64,000 nt of DNA, from NCBI GenBank assembly GCA_035317605.1, contig DATHGT010000197.1, positions 5,379 to 69,378 of the forward strand. Direction: 5' to 3'. Within the stretch, counting starts at the first letter, position 1; each line of letters opens with the position of its first letter. Positions 52,782 to 61,527 of the stretch are shown piece by piece. This stretch comes from DATHGT01 sp035317605 (GTDB lineage: Bacteria > Methylomirabilota > Methylomirabilia > Rokubacteriales > CSP1-6). A model generated the notes under the pieces. It was not told the origin of the DNA, made no database searches, and worked only from the letters and a program-made list of their open reading frames with translations. Position numbers and translations under genes: made by a program.

Positions 52782-53525
52782 ATGAAGCTCACCGGCCGGA
52801 CTGCTCTCGTCACCGGAGGCTCGCGCGGCATCGGGCGCGCCATCGCCCTGGCTCTTGCCGAGGAGGGCGCGGACGTCGCGGTCAACTACGTCGCGAACGA
52901 AGGTGCCGCGCGCGACGTCGTCGCCCAGATCGAGAAGACCGGCCGGCGCGGGATGATCGCCCAGGCCGACGTCGGCGATTTTCCCGACACCTTTCGCATG
53001 GCCCAGAGCGTGATCAAGGAGTTCGGTCACCTCGACATCCTCGTCAACAACGCCGGCATCAACTCCGACAAGACGTTCGTGAAGATGGATCACGCCTCGT
53101 GGCGCAAGGTGCTCTCCATCAACCTCGACGGCGTGTTCAACTGCACCAAAGTGTTCGTCGACCAGATGCTCAAGCAGAACTACGGCCGCGTGGTCAACAT
53201 CACCTCGGTGATCGGGCAGATCGGCAACTTCGGCCAGGCCAACTACGCGGCCTCCAAGGCCGGGGTGGCCGCGTTCACGAAGTCGCTGGCCAAGGAGCTG
53301 GCCGGCAAGGGCGTCACTGTCAACGCGGTCGCGCCGGGATTCATCGAGACCGAGATGGTGGACAGCATCCCCGAGAAGGTGAAGGCCCGCCTGCTCGACC
53401 AGATCCCGCTGAAGCGCTTCGGCTCCGTCGAGGAGGTGGCGCGGGCCGTGGTCTACATCGTCTCGTCCGACGGTGACTACATCACCGGCGCCGAGGTGTC
53501 GATCAACGGCGGCTTGTTGATGTAG
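52782..53525 (+). CDS. phaB: Acetoacetyl-CoA / 3-oxoacyl reductase (PhaB/FabG family)
   Basis: 247-aa classical SDR: TGGSRGIGRAIA, NNAGIN, ITSVIGQIGNFGQANYAASKAG and the C-terminal NGGLLM. FabG and PhaB are hard to tell apart; the PHA gene setting favours NADPH reduction of acetoacetyl-CoA to (R)-3-hydroxybutyryl-CoA. Good GGAGG before ATG 52782. The last 23 bp overlap the converging hydratase gene. Confidence 0.9.
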   Translation: MKLTGRTALVTGGSRGIGRAIALALAEEGADVAVNYVANEGAARDVVAQIEKTGRRGMIAQADVGDFPDTFRMAQSVIKEFGHLDILVNNAGINSDKTFVKMDHASWRKVLSINLDGVFNCTKVFVDQMLKQNYGRVVNITSVIGQIGNFGQANYAASKAGVAAFTKSLAKELAGKGVTVNAVAPGFIETEMVDSIPEKVKARLLDQIPLKRFGSVEEVARAVVYIVSSDGDYITGAEVSINGGLLM

Positions 53526-54063
53526 CGGCGGTCAGCATCGAGAGGCCGAAAGTGGCCCAGAGGGTCATGGCGCGGGCGGCCCAGGTCCAGGGCTGGAGGG
53601 CGAGCAGCACCGCGGGAACGGACGCCGGACGCTCGTAGACGACCGGGGCGCGCGAGGGCATGACCCAGGCCTCACCCGTCAGCACTTCTTCGCCGTGCTG
53701 ATTGAGGCACACCGTCGACAAGCGAATACGGTTACGCTCACCCATCAGCTCCACCACCGTCACCCGCGCGGTGATGGTGTCGCCGACCTTCACCGGCTTC
53801 AGGAACTTCAAGGTCTGCGACAGATAGATGGCGCCCGGACCGGGGAGCTCGGTCCCGATGGCCGCCGAGATCAGTCCCGCGGTGAAGACGCCGGGAGCGA
53901 TCGGCTCCTTGAACGACGTGCCCGCCGCGTACTCCGGATCGCTGTGGATGGGGTTGTAGTCGCCGACGGCTTCGACGAACTCCGCCACCCCGTCGGCGTC
54001 CACCTGACGGACGACCTCGGCGACGTCGCCCGTCCGCAGCTCGTGAATCGTCTTGCCGATCAT
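53503..54063 (-). CDS. MaoC-type (R)-specific enoyl-CoA hydratase (PhaJ-like) with C-terminal extension
   Basis: 186 aa. Residues 1-135 are a single hot-dog hydratase with catalytic GDYNPIHSDPEYA and a GTELPGPGAIYLSQTLKF strand. It would turn trans-2-enoyl-CoA into (R)-3-hydroxyacyl-CoA for PHA synthase. An extra 45 residues (after WVMPSRAP) contain a hydrophobic stretch (WAARAMTLWATFGLSMLTA) and overlap the end of phaB; PhaJ proteins normally stop earlier, so the tail may be recent. ATGA overlap with the phaE-like gene. Confidence 0.87.
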   Translation of the reverse strand: MIGKTIHELRTGDVAEVVRQVDADGVAEFVEAVGDYNPIHSDPEYAAGTSFKEPIAPGVFTAGLISAAIGTELPGPGAIYLSQTLKFLKPVKVGDTITARVTVVELMGERNRIRLSTVCLNQHGEEVLTGEAWVMPSRAPVVYERPASVPAVLLALQPWTWAARAMTLWATFGLSMLTAATSTSRR

Positions 54064-54617
54064 GCACGCTCCTTCGGGGCCGTGTCCGGCCCCCGCGGGG
54101 CCGAAGCCGGGTCCGGCCCCCGCTGGACGGCCCTCAAGACGGCGTTCACGGCCTCCTCGATCCGCTCCACCCGCTCTTCCAGCTCGACGATCTGCCGGGC
54201 CACCGCGGTGAGCTGGGTGCGCGAGGCCAGGTTGAGGGTCTGCAGCGCCTGGTCGATCCCCTGCTCCGCGGCCTTCTTCATCGGGGCCGTGGTCACCAGC
54301 CACTGGTCGAGGTAACGGCCCAGCATCTGGGCGAAGGCCTCGGTGTTCATGACCTGGCTCAGCGCCCGCGACCACGCGTCGATGGACTGGTCGAGGAACT
54401 GCTTCCACTGCGACATCACGTCGGGCGTCATCGGGGTCTGGGCAAAGGCGCGGGCGGACGCCTGCACCCACTGCTCGACGAGCGGGCGCCAGAACGCCAT
54501 CGGGTCCGCGGGCGGCGGCGGCGCGGCCGGCTGGGAGAACACCTTGCCCCACGCCGCGGCGCCTTCCTCGAGCTGCTTGCGCCACATGTCGAAGAGCTGC
54601 GCGCCGCTGTCACTCAT
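54060..54617 (-). CDS. phaE: PhaE-like subunit of class III PHA synthase / phasin-like protein
   Basis: 185 aa helical protein beginning MSDSGAQLFDMWRKQLEEG, a Pro-rich stretch (PAAPPPPADP), several Trp-containing helices and a C-terminal coiled coil (VELEERVERIEEAVNAVLRAV). This matches the PhaE/poly(R)-hydroxyalkanoic acid synthase subunit family loosely, and the adjacent class III phaC supports it. 18 bp after phaC. Confidence 0.82.
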   Translation of the reverse strand: MSDSGAQLFDMWRKQLEEGAAAWGKVFSQPAAPPPPADPMAFWRPLVEQWVQASARAFAQTPMTPDVMSQWKQFLDQSIDAWSRALSQVMNTEAFAQMLGRYLDQWLVTTAPMKKAAEQGIDQALQTLNLASRTQLTAVARQIVELEERVERIEEAVNAVLRAVQRGPDPASAPRGPDTAPKERA

Positions 54618-54635
54618 CGTTCATTCCTCCATCCG

Positions 54636-55766
54636 TCAGGACGACCGGGGAGCGAGCCAGCCGGAGACCTTGGGCCAGCAGTGCAGGGCCGCGCCCCGTC
54701 CGGCGATCAGCGAGATGTGGCCACCGGGCAGCTCGACGTACTCCTTGTCGCGGCTCGACACCGCGTCCATCAGCGCCCGCACGCAGGCCGGCGGCGCGAT
54801 GTAGTCCTCCTTGGCCCCCACCACGAAGAGCGGACACGTGACCGACGACAGGCGGACCGGCCGTCCGCCGAAGACGAGCTCGCCGCGAAAGAGCTTGTTG
54901 CCCTGGTAGAAATCGCGCACCCACTGGCGGAAGAACTCGCCGGGAAACGCCACGTACTCGTTGGCCCACTTGTTCAGCGCGTTGAAGCCCTCGACGTACT
55001 TGTCGTTCCACGAGTTCCACCAGAGGTTGAGGTTGGTCGACAGATCCATGGTGGGCTTGAGCAGCTTGAACCCCGCCTTGACGAGGTCCGCGGGCACCGC
55101 GCCCAGCGTGTCGACGAAGCGGTCGACGTTGAAGTGTTTCCGGTCGAGCCAGAGGCCGAACATGCCGACCTGGGAGAAGTCGATGGGGCCGGCCATGTCG
55201 ATGTAGTTGCGGACGGGGACCTCGGGATGCGAGGCCACGAACGAGATCGACAGCGGCGCGCCCATGCAGTACCCGAGGACGGACAGCGAGTCGGCCCCGG
55301 AAGTCTCCAGGACTTTGCGGGCCATCTTGGGCAGGATCTTGACCACGCACTCCTCGAACGTCAGCCCGTTGTCCTCCGGGCCGAAGACGCCCCAGTCGAG
55401 CAGGTAGAAGTCGAACCCCTTGCCGGTCATGTGCTCGACGAAGCTGCCGCCGGGCAGCAGGTCGAAGATGTAGGGACGGCTGATGCCGAGGTTCGGCACG
55501 AACAGCACGGGGGTGGCGTGCTCGCGCCGGGACTGATAGCGGTAGAGACGCGACTTGTTGGTCCGGTAGATCTCCTCGCGCGGCGTGCACCCCACCTTGG
55601 GCTCGGTGGGATTGAGCATCATCTCCGAGAGGTTCTGGGCGCGGCGGATCTGGCGGTCGATCTCCTCCTGCCAGCGCCGGGCCGCGTCGGGGTCGACCGC
55701 CGCCGCCCCGTTCTGATAGCCGGCGGCAAAACGCTCCACGATATCGGCGAACCGTTCCTGCCCCAT
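54636..55766 (-). CDS. phaC: Class III polyhydroxyalkanoate synthase PhaC
   Basis: 376 aa, the short class III size. Catalytic triad C167 in the lipase-like box GYCMGA, D321 in GAKEDYIAP and H350 in LPGGHISLI. It polymerises (R)-3-hydroxyacyl-CoA, usually short-chain, together with PhaE. MLNPTEPKVGCTPREEIYRTNK is typical of the group (positions 50-71). Confidence 0.95.
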   Translation of the reverse strand: MGQERFADIVERFAAGYQNGAAAVDPDAARRWQEEIDRQIRRAQNLSEMMLNPTEPKVGCTPREEIYRTNKSRLYRYQSRREHATPVLFVPNLGISRPYIFDLLPGGSFVEHMTGKGFDFYLLDWGVFGPEDNGLTFEECVVKILPKMARKVLETSGADSLSVLGYCMGAPLSISFVASHPEVPVRNYIDMAGPIDFSQVGMFGLWLDRKHFNVDRFVDTLGAVPADLVKAGFKLLKPTMDLSTNLNLWWNSWNDKYVEGFNALNKWANEYVAFPGEFFRQWVRDFYQGNKLFRGELVFGGRPVRLSSVTCPLFVVGAKEDYIAPPACVRALMDAVSSRDKEYVELPGGHISLIAGRGAALHCWPKVSGWLAPRSS

Positions 55767-55860
55767 GCGCGCGCTCCTTTTCGCTAGTGAGCCGTCACGC
55801 TGAGTATCACATCATGGAGCACCGCGCCAATGATTTTTCGCGGCGCGTCAAGAACCGCGA

Positions 55861-56181
55861 CTACATCGCGAACATCGAGCCGAGCTTCATGGCGAGGCCC
55901 ATGTCGCCCTTGAGCTTGAGCTTGCCGGACATGAAGAGCATCTGGCCCGATTGCTTGCCGCTCGTCATGTCGAGCCAGTCCTGGGCCGCCATCGAGAGCG
56001 TGAGGGCCGGGTTGGTGCCGGCGCCCTCGGCCACCGCGCAGGTGCCGTCCTTGATCACCGCGTGCCACGTCCCGCCGCCCTCGCCGCTGATGTCGTACTG
56101 GATCACCGCGTTGGTCCCGGCCGCGCGCTCGGGCTTGAACCGCGGACCCATCGCCTCGAACGTCTCCTTGACCGTCGGCAT
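55861..56181 (-). CDS. SCP2 sterol-carrier domain protein
   Basis: 106 aa, a single SCP2 domain (MGPRFKPERAAGTNAVIQYD; WHAVIKDGTCAVAEG; KLKLKGDMGLAMKLGSMF). Such small proteins bind acyl-CoA or lipid and are often beside fatty-acid genes, as here. No signal peptide. The 94 bp to phaC hold nothing recognised. Confidence 0.9.
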   Translation of the reverse strand: MPTVKETFEAMGPRFKPERAAGTNAVIQYDISGEGGGTWHAVIKDGTCAVAEGAGTNPALTLSMAAQDWLDMTSGKQSGQMLFMSGKLKLKGDMGLAMKLGSMFAM

Positions 56182-56225
56182 CGCGTCCCTCCTCAGAAGT
56201 GAACAGACTCAGAACGTGCCATGTC

Positions 56226-56975
56226 TCAGAACGTGAACAGGTCCATGCCCCCGGTGACCGTGAGCACGGCCCCAGTGATGTAGCGCGCCCGCTCCGAGCA
56301 GAGGAACGCGATGGCGTGGGCCACGTCCTCCGGCTCGCCCTCCCGCTGCATGGCGACGCGCTTGGCCATGCGCTCGTACATCGGACTCAGCTGCGCGTTG
56401 GGTCCCACGATGCCCGGGGCGATCACGTTGGAGGTCACGCCGTAGCGCGCGCCCTCCAGCGCGACCGACCGGGCGAACCCGATCAGCCCCATCTTGGTCG
56501 TGGCGTAGGCGGTCTGCCCGAAGCCGCCCATCAACCCGGCGATCGAGGCCATGCAGATGACGCGCCCCCATCGGCGCTCGCGCATGCCCGGGAACACCGC
56601 CTTGGTGACGTGGTAGCTGCCGGTGAGGTTCACCGCGAGGTTCAGCTCCCAGTCCGCGTCGTTCATGTCCTTGAGCTGGGCCATCGTGAAGATGATCCCG
56701 GCGTTGTTCACGCAGATGTCGACGGGGCCGAGATCGCGCGTCACCGCGGCGACCGCGTCTCCGACCTGAGCCGCCTCGCGAACGTCGCACCCATAGCCGC
56801 GCGCGACTCCGCCGCCGGCTTCGATGGTCTTCGCGGTCTCCTCGGCGCCCTCGGCGTTGAGATCGAGGATCGCCACCCGACACCCTTCGGCGGCCAGCAC
56901 GGTGGCGTCGGCCTGACCGATGCTGCGCGCGCCACCGGTCACCAACGCCACACGTCCGCTGATCCCGAGGTCCAA
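56226..56975 (-). CDS. Short-chain dehydrogenase/reductase, 3-hydroxyacyl-CoA type
   Basis: 249-aa classical SDR: TGGARSIGQADA, CVNNAGI, the YATTKMG Tyr-Lys pair and MASIAGLMGGFGQ. With enoyl-CoA hydratase directly upstream (3 bp) a role in beta-oxidation is likely. The only start in a sensible place is TTG 56975. Confidence 0.9.
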   Translation of the reverse strand: MDLGISGRVALVTGGARSIGQADATVLAAEGCRVAILDLNAEGAEETAKTIEAGGGVARGYGCDVREAAQVGDAVAAVTRDLGPVDICVNNAGIIFTMAQLKDMNDADWELNLAVNLTGSYHVTKAVFPGMRERRWGRVICMASIAGLMGGFGQTAYATTKMGLIGFARSVALEGARYGVTSNVIAPGIVGPNAQLSPMYERMAKRVAMQREGEPEDVAHAIAFLCSERARYITGAVLTVTGGMDLFTF

Positions 56976-56978
56976 TCC

Positions 56979-57752
56979 TTACTTCCCCTTGAACTCGGGC
57001 TCGCGCCTGGCGAAGAACGCCTGGATACCCTCGGCCGCGTCCTCGGTGCGGAGCGTCTGGAGAAACGCACGGGTCTCGATCTCCAGCGCCTGGTCGATGG
57101 GCGCGTCGAGCCCGTCGTCGACGGCTTCGATCAGCACGCGGGTGGCGACCGGCGGGCGCTTGGCGATCGCCCGCGCCAGCGTCTTGGCCTCGGCCAGCGT
57201 CTCGCCTTCCTTCGTCAATCGATTGACCAGACCCAGCGCGAGACACTCCGCCGCCGGCACCTGGGTGCCCAGCAGCATGAACTCCAGCGCCTTGGTGCGG
57301 CCGATGAGCCGCGGCATACGCTGAGTCCCGCCGAAGCCGGGGATGATTCCGAGATTGGTCTCGGTCTGCCCCATCCGCGCGGTCTCCTTGAGCAGGCGGA
57401 GATGACAGGCCATGGCGATCTCGCAGCCGCCGCCGAGGGCGTGACCGTTCATCGCCGCGATCACCGGCTTGGGAAAGCGCTCGATCTTGCGCAACACCCC
57501 GTTTCCGAAGCGGATGAAGTCCCGCATGTCGCCGCCCGAGAACGCCGAGCCGAGGTCGGCCCCGGCGCAGAAGATCCGATCGCCGGCCCCGGTGATGATG
57601 ACCGCGCGCACCGCGTCGTCGTTTTCGAGGGAAGCGAGCGCGGCCGCCAGATCCTTCACGAGCTGCTCGCTGATCGCGTTGGCCGGCGGCCGGTTCAGCG
57701 TGATGACCGCGAAGCGCTCCTCCCGCTCGAGGGAAAGCGTCTCAAACGGCAT
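56979..57752 (-). CDS. Enoyl-CoA hydratase/isomerase (crotonase family)
   Basis: 257 aa. The oxyanion-hole segments CAGADLGSAFSG and NGHALGGGCEIAMACHLRL are present; ETNLGIIPGFGGTQRMPRLIG includes the second catalytic Glu position. Hydrates trans-2-enoyl-CoA in fatty-acid breakdown. Its first 11 bp overlap the tetR gene, so the three genes tetR-ech-sdr form one operon. Confidence 0.94.
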   Translation of the reverse strand: MPFETLSLEREERFAVITLNRPPANAISEQLVKDLAAALASLENDDAVRAVIITGAGDRIFCAGADLGSAFSGGDMRDFIRFGNGVLRKIERFPKPVIAAMNGHALGGGCEIAMACHLRLLKETARMGQTETNLGIIPGFGGTQRMPRLIGRTKALEFMLLGTQVPAAECLALGLVNRLTKEGETLAEAKTLARAIAKRPPVATRVLIEAVDDGLDAPIDQALEIETRAFLQTLRTEDAAEGIQAFFARREPEFKGK

Positions 57753-58329
57753 GGGTCGTGATTCCCCTCAGGAACACCGAGGCGACGGGCTCGGCGGCGT
57801 CGCTCAATCGATACGCGCGTTTGCCCAGCACCCAGGACGTCGCGACCTGGTCCATGGCGCCGAACAGCATCTTGGTGGCGAGCTTGACCGGCACGTCGGA
57901 GCGGATCTGCCCGCTGGCGATGCCAGCTTCCAGCACTCCGCCGATCAGCGCGAAGTAGGCGGAGACCTCGTGGGCCGAGGCGCCGCGGAAGAACTTGTGC
58001 CCCTGACGCAGCTCGACCTGGACGACCTCGGCCAGATCCGGGTTCGATTCCAGCACGCTGAAATGGAGCGCGACCAGCCGCCGCAGCTTGGCCACGGGAT
58101 CGGGCTCGGCGGCGATCTCTCCGCGCACGACCTCGACCCACTCCGCCATCTTCTCGCGGAACAGCGTGACCAGGATCTCGTCCTTGGTCTTGAAGTAGAG
58201 ATAGATGGTCCCGCTGGCGATCCCCGCCTCGCGGGCGATGTCGGACACGCGCGAGTTGTAGAAGCCGGTGCGGGCGAACACGCGGATCGCCGCGTCGATG
58301 ATCTGCTGAGGCTTGCCCGGATCGCGCAT
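57742..58329 (-). CDS. TetR-family regulator of fatty-acid degradation (FadR-like)
   Basis: 195 aa. N-terminal TetR helix-turn-helix (IIDAAIRVFARTGFYNSRVSDIAREAGIASGTIYLYFKTKDEIL) and a C-terminal domain with the pattern of Bacillus-type FadR (VVQVELRQGHKFF; LFGAMDQVATSWVL). Such proteins release DNA on binding long-chain acyl-CoA. Heads the tetR-ech-sdr operon and is divergent from the LLM gene. Confidence 0.92.
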   Translation of the reverse strand: MRDPGKPQQIIDAAIRVFARTGFYNSRVSDIAREAGIASGTIYLYFKTKDEILVTLFREKMAEWVEVVRGEIAAEPDPVAKLRRLVALHFSVLESNPDLAEVVQVELRQGHKFFRGASAHEVSAYFALIGGVLEAGIASGQIRSDVPVKLATKMLFGAMDQVATSWVLGKRAYRLSDAAEPVASVFLRGITTHAV

Positions 58330-58400
58330 GGATTAGGGTGAACCGGCGTTCATACTAGCACTCGGGAGGGGGCTTCGCTCCTCGCCGCTCGAACCGGTGA

Positions 58401-58406
58401 TAGGAT
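58401..58406 (+). promoter_or_regulatory. -10 element, leaderless start of the LLM gene
   Basis: TAGGAT preceded by GGTGA, seven bases before ATG 58414. It overlaps the alternative ATG at 58405, arguing against that start. Confidence 0.45.
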
Positions 58407-58413
58407 GCGCGCC

Positions 58414-59349
58414 ATGAAGATGAAATATCGTGTCGGTGTCATGCCGGGACCGTGGACGGACAAGCCTGACGGTGTCGAGCTGTTCTGGAAGTTCGTGGAC
58501 CTGTGCGAATCCACCGACATCGATTCGGTGTGGTTCTCGGAGCGGTTGTCGTCGCCACAGCCCGTGCTCGAGCCCATGACCACGATGGCGGCGGTGGCCG
58601 CGCGCACGCGGCGGCTCAAGTTCGGTCCGAGCGTGCTGATCGCGCCGTTTCGCTCGCCGGTGCTGCTGGCGCGCGAGCTGGCCATGATCGACTACCTCTC
58701 GAACGGGCGCATGCTCCCCGCGGTCGGCGTGGGCGCCGAGCAGGACCGCGAGTTCCGCGCCTCCGGCATCGCGGTGAAGGAGCGGGGCCGGCGCACCGAC
58801 GAGACCATCCGCATCCTGCGTCGCTGCTGGGCCGAGGACGAGGTCACCTTCGAGGGAGAGTTCTGGCAGCTTGACAAGATCACCGTGCTGCCCAAGCCCC
58901 GCCAGCAGCCGTTCCCGCTGTGGATCGGCGGCAATACGGAAATCGCCATGCGTCGCACCGGTCAGCTCGGCGACGGCTGGATTCCGTCGTTCATCCCACC
59001 CGACGCGTTCGCCGCCGGCGTCGACAAGACTCACGCGTTCGCGACCGCCGCCGGCCGCGAGGTTCCCGCCGACCACTTCGGCGTGCTGGTCTACTTCGCC
59101 TTCGCGCCGGACCGCGCCACGGCCCGCGCCACCGCCGCCCCGTACATTCCGCGCAACCGCGCCGACGACGCGACCCTCGAGCGCTGCACCGCGTTCGGTC
59201 CCCCCGACGTCCTGATCGAGCGTCTCGAACAATACGTCAAAGGCGGCGCCTCGAAGTTCATCGTCCGCCCGATGGTCCCCCACGACCAGATGCTCGACCA
59301 GCTCGCCCAGCTGGCGGACAAAGTGGTTCCCCTCTTTCACGCTCGATAG
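58414..59349 (+). CDS. LLM-class flavin-dependent oxidoreductase (F420/FMN)
   Basis: 311 aa luciferase-like TIM barrel: STDIDSVWFSER, GPSVLIAPFRSPVLLARELAMIDYLSNGR (strand-loop region), GVGAEQDREFRASG and PFPLWIGGNTEIAMRRTGQLGDGWIP. Family members oxidise or desulfonate small molecules with FMN or F420; no specific function can be assigned. I chose ATG 58414 because a -10 element overlaps the earlier ATG. Confidence 0.9.
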   Translation: MKMKYRVGVMPGPWTDKPDGVELFWKFVDLCESTDIDSVWFSERLSSPQPVLEPMTTMAAVAARTRRLKFGPSVLIAPFRSPVLLARELAMIDYLSNGRMLPAVGVGAEQDREFRASGIAVKERGRRTDETIRILRRCWAEDEVTFEGEFWQLDKITVLPKPRQQPFPLWIGGNTEIAMRRTGQLGDGWIPSFIPPDAFAAGVDKTHAFATAAGREVPADHFGVLVYFAFAPDRATARATAAPYIPRNRADDATLERCTAFGPPDVLIERLEQYVKGGASKFIVRPMVPHDQMLDQLAQLADKVVPLFHAR

Positions 59350-59355
59350 ATCCGC

Positions 59356-60324
59356 TCACCCCTTCAGGATTTCCACGAGCATCGCGGGGTCGATGTTTCC
59401 GCCCGACAGCACGACGCCCACGCGGGCCCCGCGCTCGAGGGGAAGGCGGCCCGAGAGCACGGCGGCGGCGGGGACGGCGCCGGTCGGCTCCACCACGATG
59501 CGGACGCGGAGGGCGAGGAAGCGCACGGCCTCGATCACCTGGGCGTCGGAGACCAGCGCGACGTCGGCGAGGTTCTGCTTGAGGATCGGAAACGTGAGCG
59601 CGCCCGGTGTCGTGAGTCGGATACCGTCGGCGATGGTGGGCGGTGGCGGGATCGAGACGCGCTCGCCGCGGCGCAACGAGAGATACGTGTCGTTGGCGGT
59701 CTCGGTCTCGACGCCGACGATCATGATGCCGGGTCGAAGCGCGCGGGCCACCGTGCTGCAGCCGGCCATGAGCCCGCCGCCGCCCACCGGCGTGACCAGC
59801 ACGTCGAGCTCCCCCACGTCGTCGAGCAGCTCGAGCGCGGCGGTGCCCTGCCCCGCCATGATCGCGTAGTCGTCGAAGGGCGGCACCACCACGCGGCCGG
59901 TTTCATCGGCGATGCGCCGGGCCAGCGCCTCACGGTCGTCCTTCTGCCGGTCGTAGAGCACCACCTCGGCCCCGTAGCCCCGCGTCGCCTCCAGCTTCAG
60001 CGCCGGAGCGTCGGACGGCATGCACACGACCGCGCTGGAGCCGGTGAGGCGCGCGGCCAGCGCCACCCCCTGAGCATGGTTGCCCGAGGAGAACGCCACT
60101 ACCCCGCACCGCCGCTCCTCGTCGGTCAAGGTCAGCAGCTTGTTGAGCGCGCCCCGGATCTTGAACGAGCCCGCACGCTGGAGATTCTCGCACTTGAAGA
60201 AGACCGTGTGGCCTGACGCGTCGTCGAACGCCTGCGAGGCGATGACCGGCGTGCGATAGACGCGGTCGCGGAGCCGCGCCGAGGCGGCCCGCACGTCGTC
60301 GAGAGTCAGCGCCGGTGTGGTCAT
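59356..60324 (-). CDS. PLP-dependent threonine/serine dehydratase family enzyme
   Basis: 322 aa fold-type II enzyme. PLP lysine in RAGSFKIRGALNKL, SSGNHAQGVALAA and the phosphate-binding VGGGGLMAG are conserved. No ACT domain, so it is the catabolic (TdcB/serine racemase-like) form, making 2-oxobutyrate from threonine or acting on serine or hydroxyaspartate. CATAAT (60334-60339) is nine bases before the ATG; divergent from sppA. Confidence 0.92.
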   Translation of the reverse strand: MTTPALTLDDVRAASARLRDRVYRTPVIASQAFDDASGHTVFFKCENLQRAGSFKIRGALNKLLTLTDEERRCGVVAFSSGNHAQGVALAARLTGSSAVVCMPSDAPALKLEATRGYGAEVVLYDRQKDDREALARRIADETGRVVVPPFDDYAIMAGQGTAALELLDDVGELDVLVTPVGGGGLMAGCSTVARALRPGIMIVGVETETANDTYLSLRRGERVSIPPPPTIADGIRLTTPGALTFPILKQNLADVALVSDAQVIEAVRFLALRVRIVVEPTGAVPAAAVLSGRLPLERGARVGVVLSGGNIDPAMLVEILKG

Positions 60325-60333
60325 GGCCGACGG

Positions 60334-60339
60334 ATTATG
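60334..60339 (-). promoter_or_regulatory. -10 element of the threonine dehydratase gene
   Basis: CATAAT on the minus strand, nine bases before the ATG, in a 62-bp divergent gap. Confidence 0.4.
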
Positions 60340-60374
60340 CCGCGCCCGCGCGGCCCGCCGCAATCGCGCTTCGG

Positions 60375-60380
60375 TATACT
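60375..60380 (+). promoter_or_regulatory. -10 element, leaderless start of the sppA-like gene
   Basis: TATACT preceded by CGG, six bases before ATG 60387; no ribosome-binding site fits. Confidence 0.5.
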
Positions 60381-60386
60381 CGTCGC

Positions 60387-61352
60387 ATGCCGTATCGACC
60401 GATCGCCAGCCTGATGCTCGCCGTGCTCCTGGCGGGATGCTCAGTCATCTCGCTCGACCTGAACCCGAAGATCCGCCCGCTGACCGAGGAAACCGTCGAG
60501 GGCAAGAGCGGCCCCAAGATCCTCTTGATGGACATCTCGGGCATGCTCAGCGACGAGGGCGCCCAGCCGATCCTCAACCTCGGCAACACGCCGGTCCGGG
60601 TGCCCATGCTTGTGCGCGTCCGCGAGGAGCTGAAGAAGGCCGAGGACGACAAGCAGGTCCGCGCGCTGATCGTGCGGATCAACAGCCCGGGCGGCACCGT
60701 CACCGCGTCGGACATCATGTACCGCGAGATCCTATCCTTCAAGGATCGCACACGCCGGCCCGTCGTGGCGGTCATGATGGACGTCGCCGCGTCCGGCGGT
60801 TACTACGTGGCCCTCGCCGCCGACACCATCATCGCCCATCCCACCACGGTCACCGGCTCGATCGGCGTGATCATGCTCAGCGTCAACGCCGAGGGCCTCA
60901 TGCAGAAGATCGGCGTGGCCGCCGTCACCATCAAGTCCGCCGAGCACAAGGACATGGGCAGCCCCTTCCGCACCCTGACGCCCGAGGAGCGCGCGATGTT
61001 CCAATCGGTGATCGACGAGCTCCAGCGCCAGTTCCTGGCCAAGGTGATCGCCCACCGCAAGCTCGCCCCGGAGACCGCGCGCAAGCTCGCCGACGGCCGC
61101 GTCTACACCGCCGACCAAGCGCTGGCCCACGGCCTCGTGGACCGAATCGGCTACATGGACGAAGCCGTCGCCACCGCCAAGAAGGCCGCCGGCCTCGACG
61201 ACGCGCGCGTGATCGTCTACCACCGCCCCCGCCAGTACCGCGCGACCTACTACGCGCGCGCCGAAGACACGTCCGCCAGCGCCGACGCCCTTTCGGGGAT
61301 CGCCTCGTTCGCCGCGTCAGGCCCGCGCTTTCTTTATCTCTGGTGGCCGTAG
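60387..61352 (+). CDS. sppA: SppA/S49-family signal peptide peptidase, lipoprotein
   Basis: 321 aa. A lipoprotein signal (LMLAVLLAGCSV, lipidation at Cys18) anchors it in the periplasmic leaflet. The S49 core follows: RINSPGGTVTASD, catalytic Ser in DVAASGGYYVALAAD, TGSIGVIM and the catalytic lysine in TIKSAEHKDMGSPFR. Degrades cleaved signal peptides or membrane peptides; the short single-domain form. The 175 bp after it hold no gene, only a TAGGCT -10-like site at 61483. Confidence 0.92.
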   Translation: MPYRPIASLMLAVLLAGCSVISLDLNPKIRPLTEETVEGKSGPKILLMDISGMLSDEGAQPILNLGNTPVRVPMLVRVREELKKAEDDKQVRALIVRINSPGGTVTASDIMYREILSFKDRTRRPVVAVMMDVAASGGYYVALAADTIIAHPTTVTGSIGVIMLSVNAEGLMQKIGVAAVTIKSAEHKDMGSPFRTLTPEERAMFQSVIDELQRQFLAKVIAHRKLAPETARKLADGRVYTADQALAHGLVDRIGYMDEAVATAKKAAGLDDARVIVYHRPRQYRATYYARAEDTSASADALSGIASFAASGPRFLYLWWP

Positions 61353-61527
61353 TTTCCGAGAGGGCGAGCATGGTCCCCGTCCGACCCTCGTCGCGCGCCT
61401 GATCGTGTGCCTGCGCTTCACAGACAAACCCCAAGCGAAACTAACTCAAAACAGGGGCGTGTACGCGCCGGCGGGCCGCTGGTAGGCTCAGTGAGCGTCA
61501 CGTTCGCAGCCCCTGGGAGACACGGGC

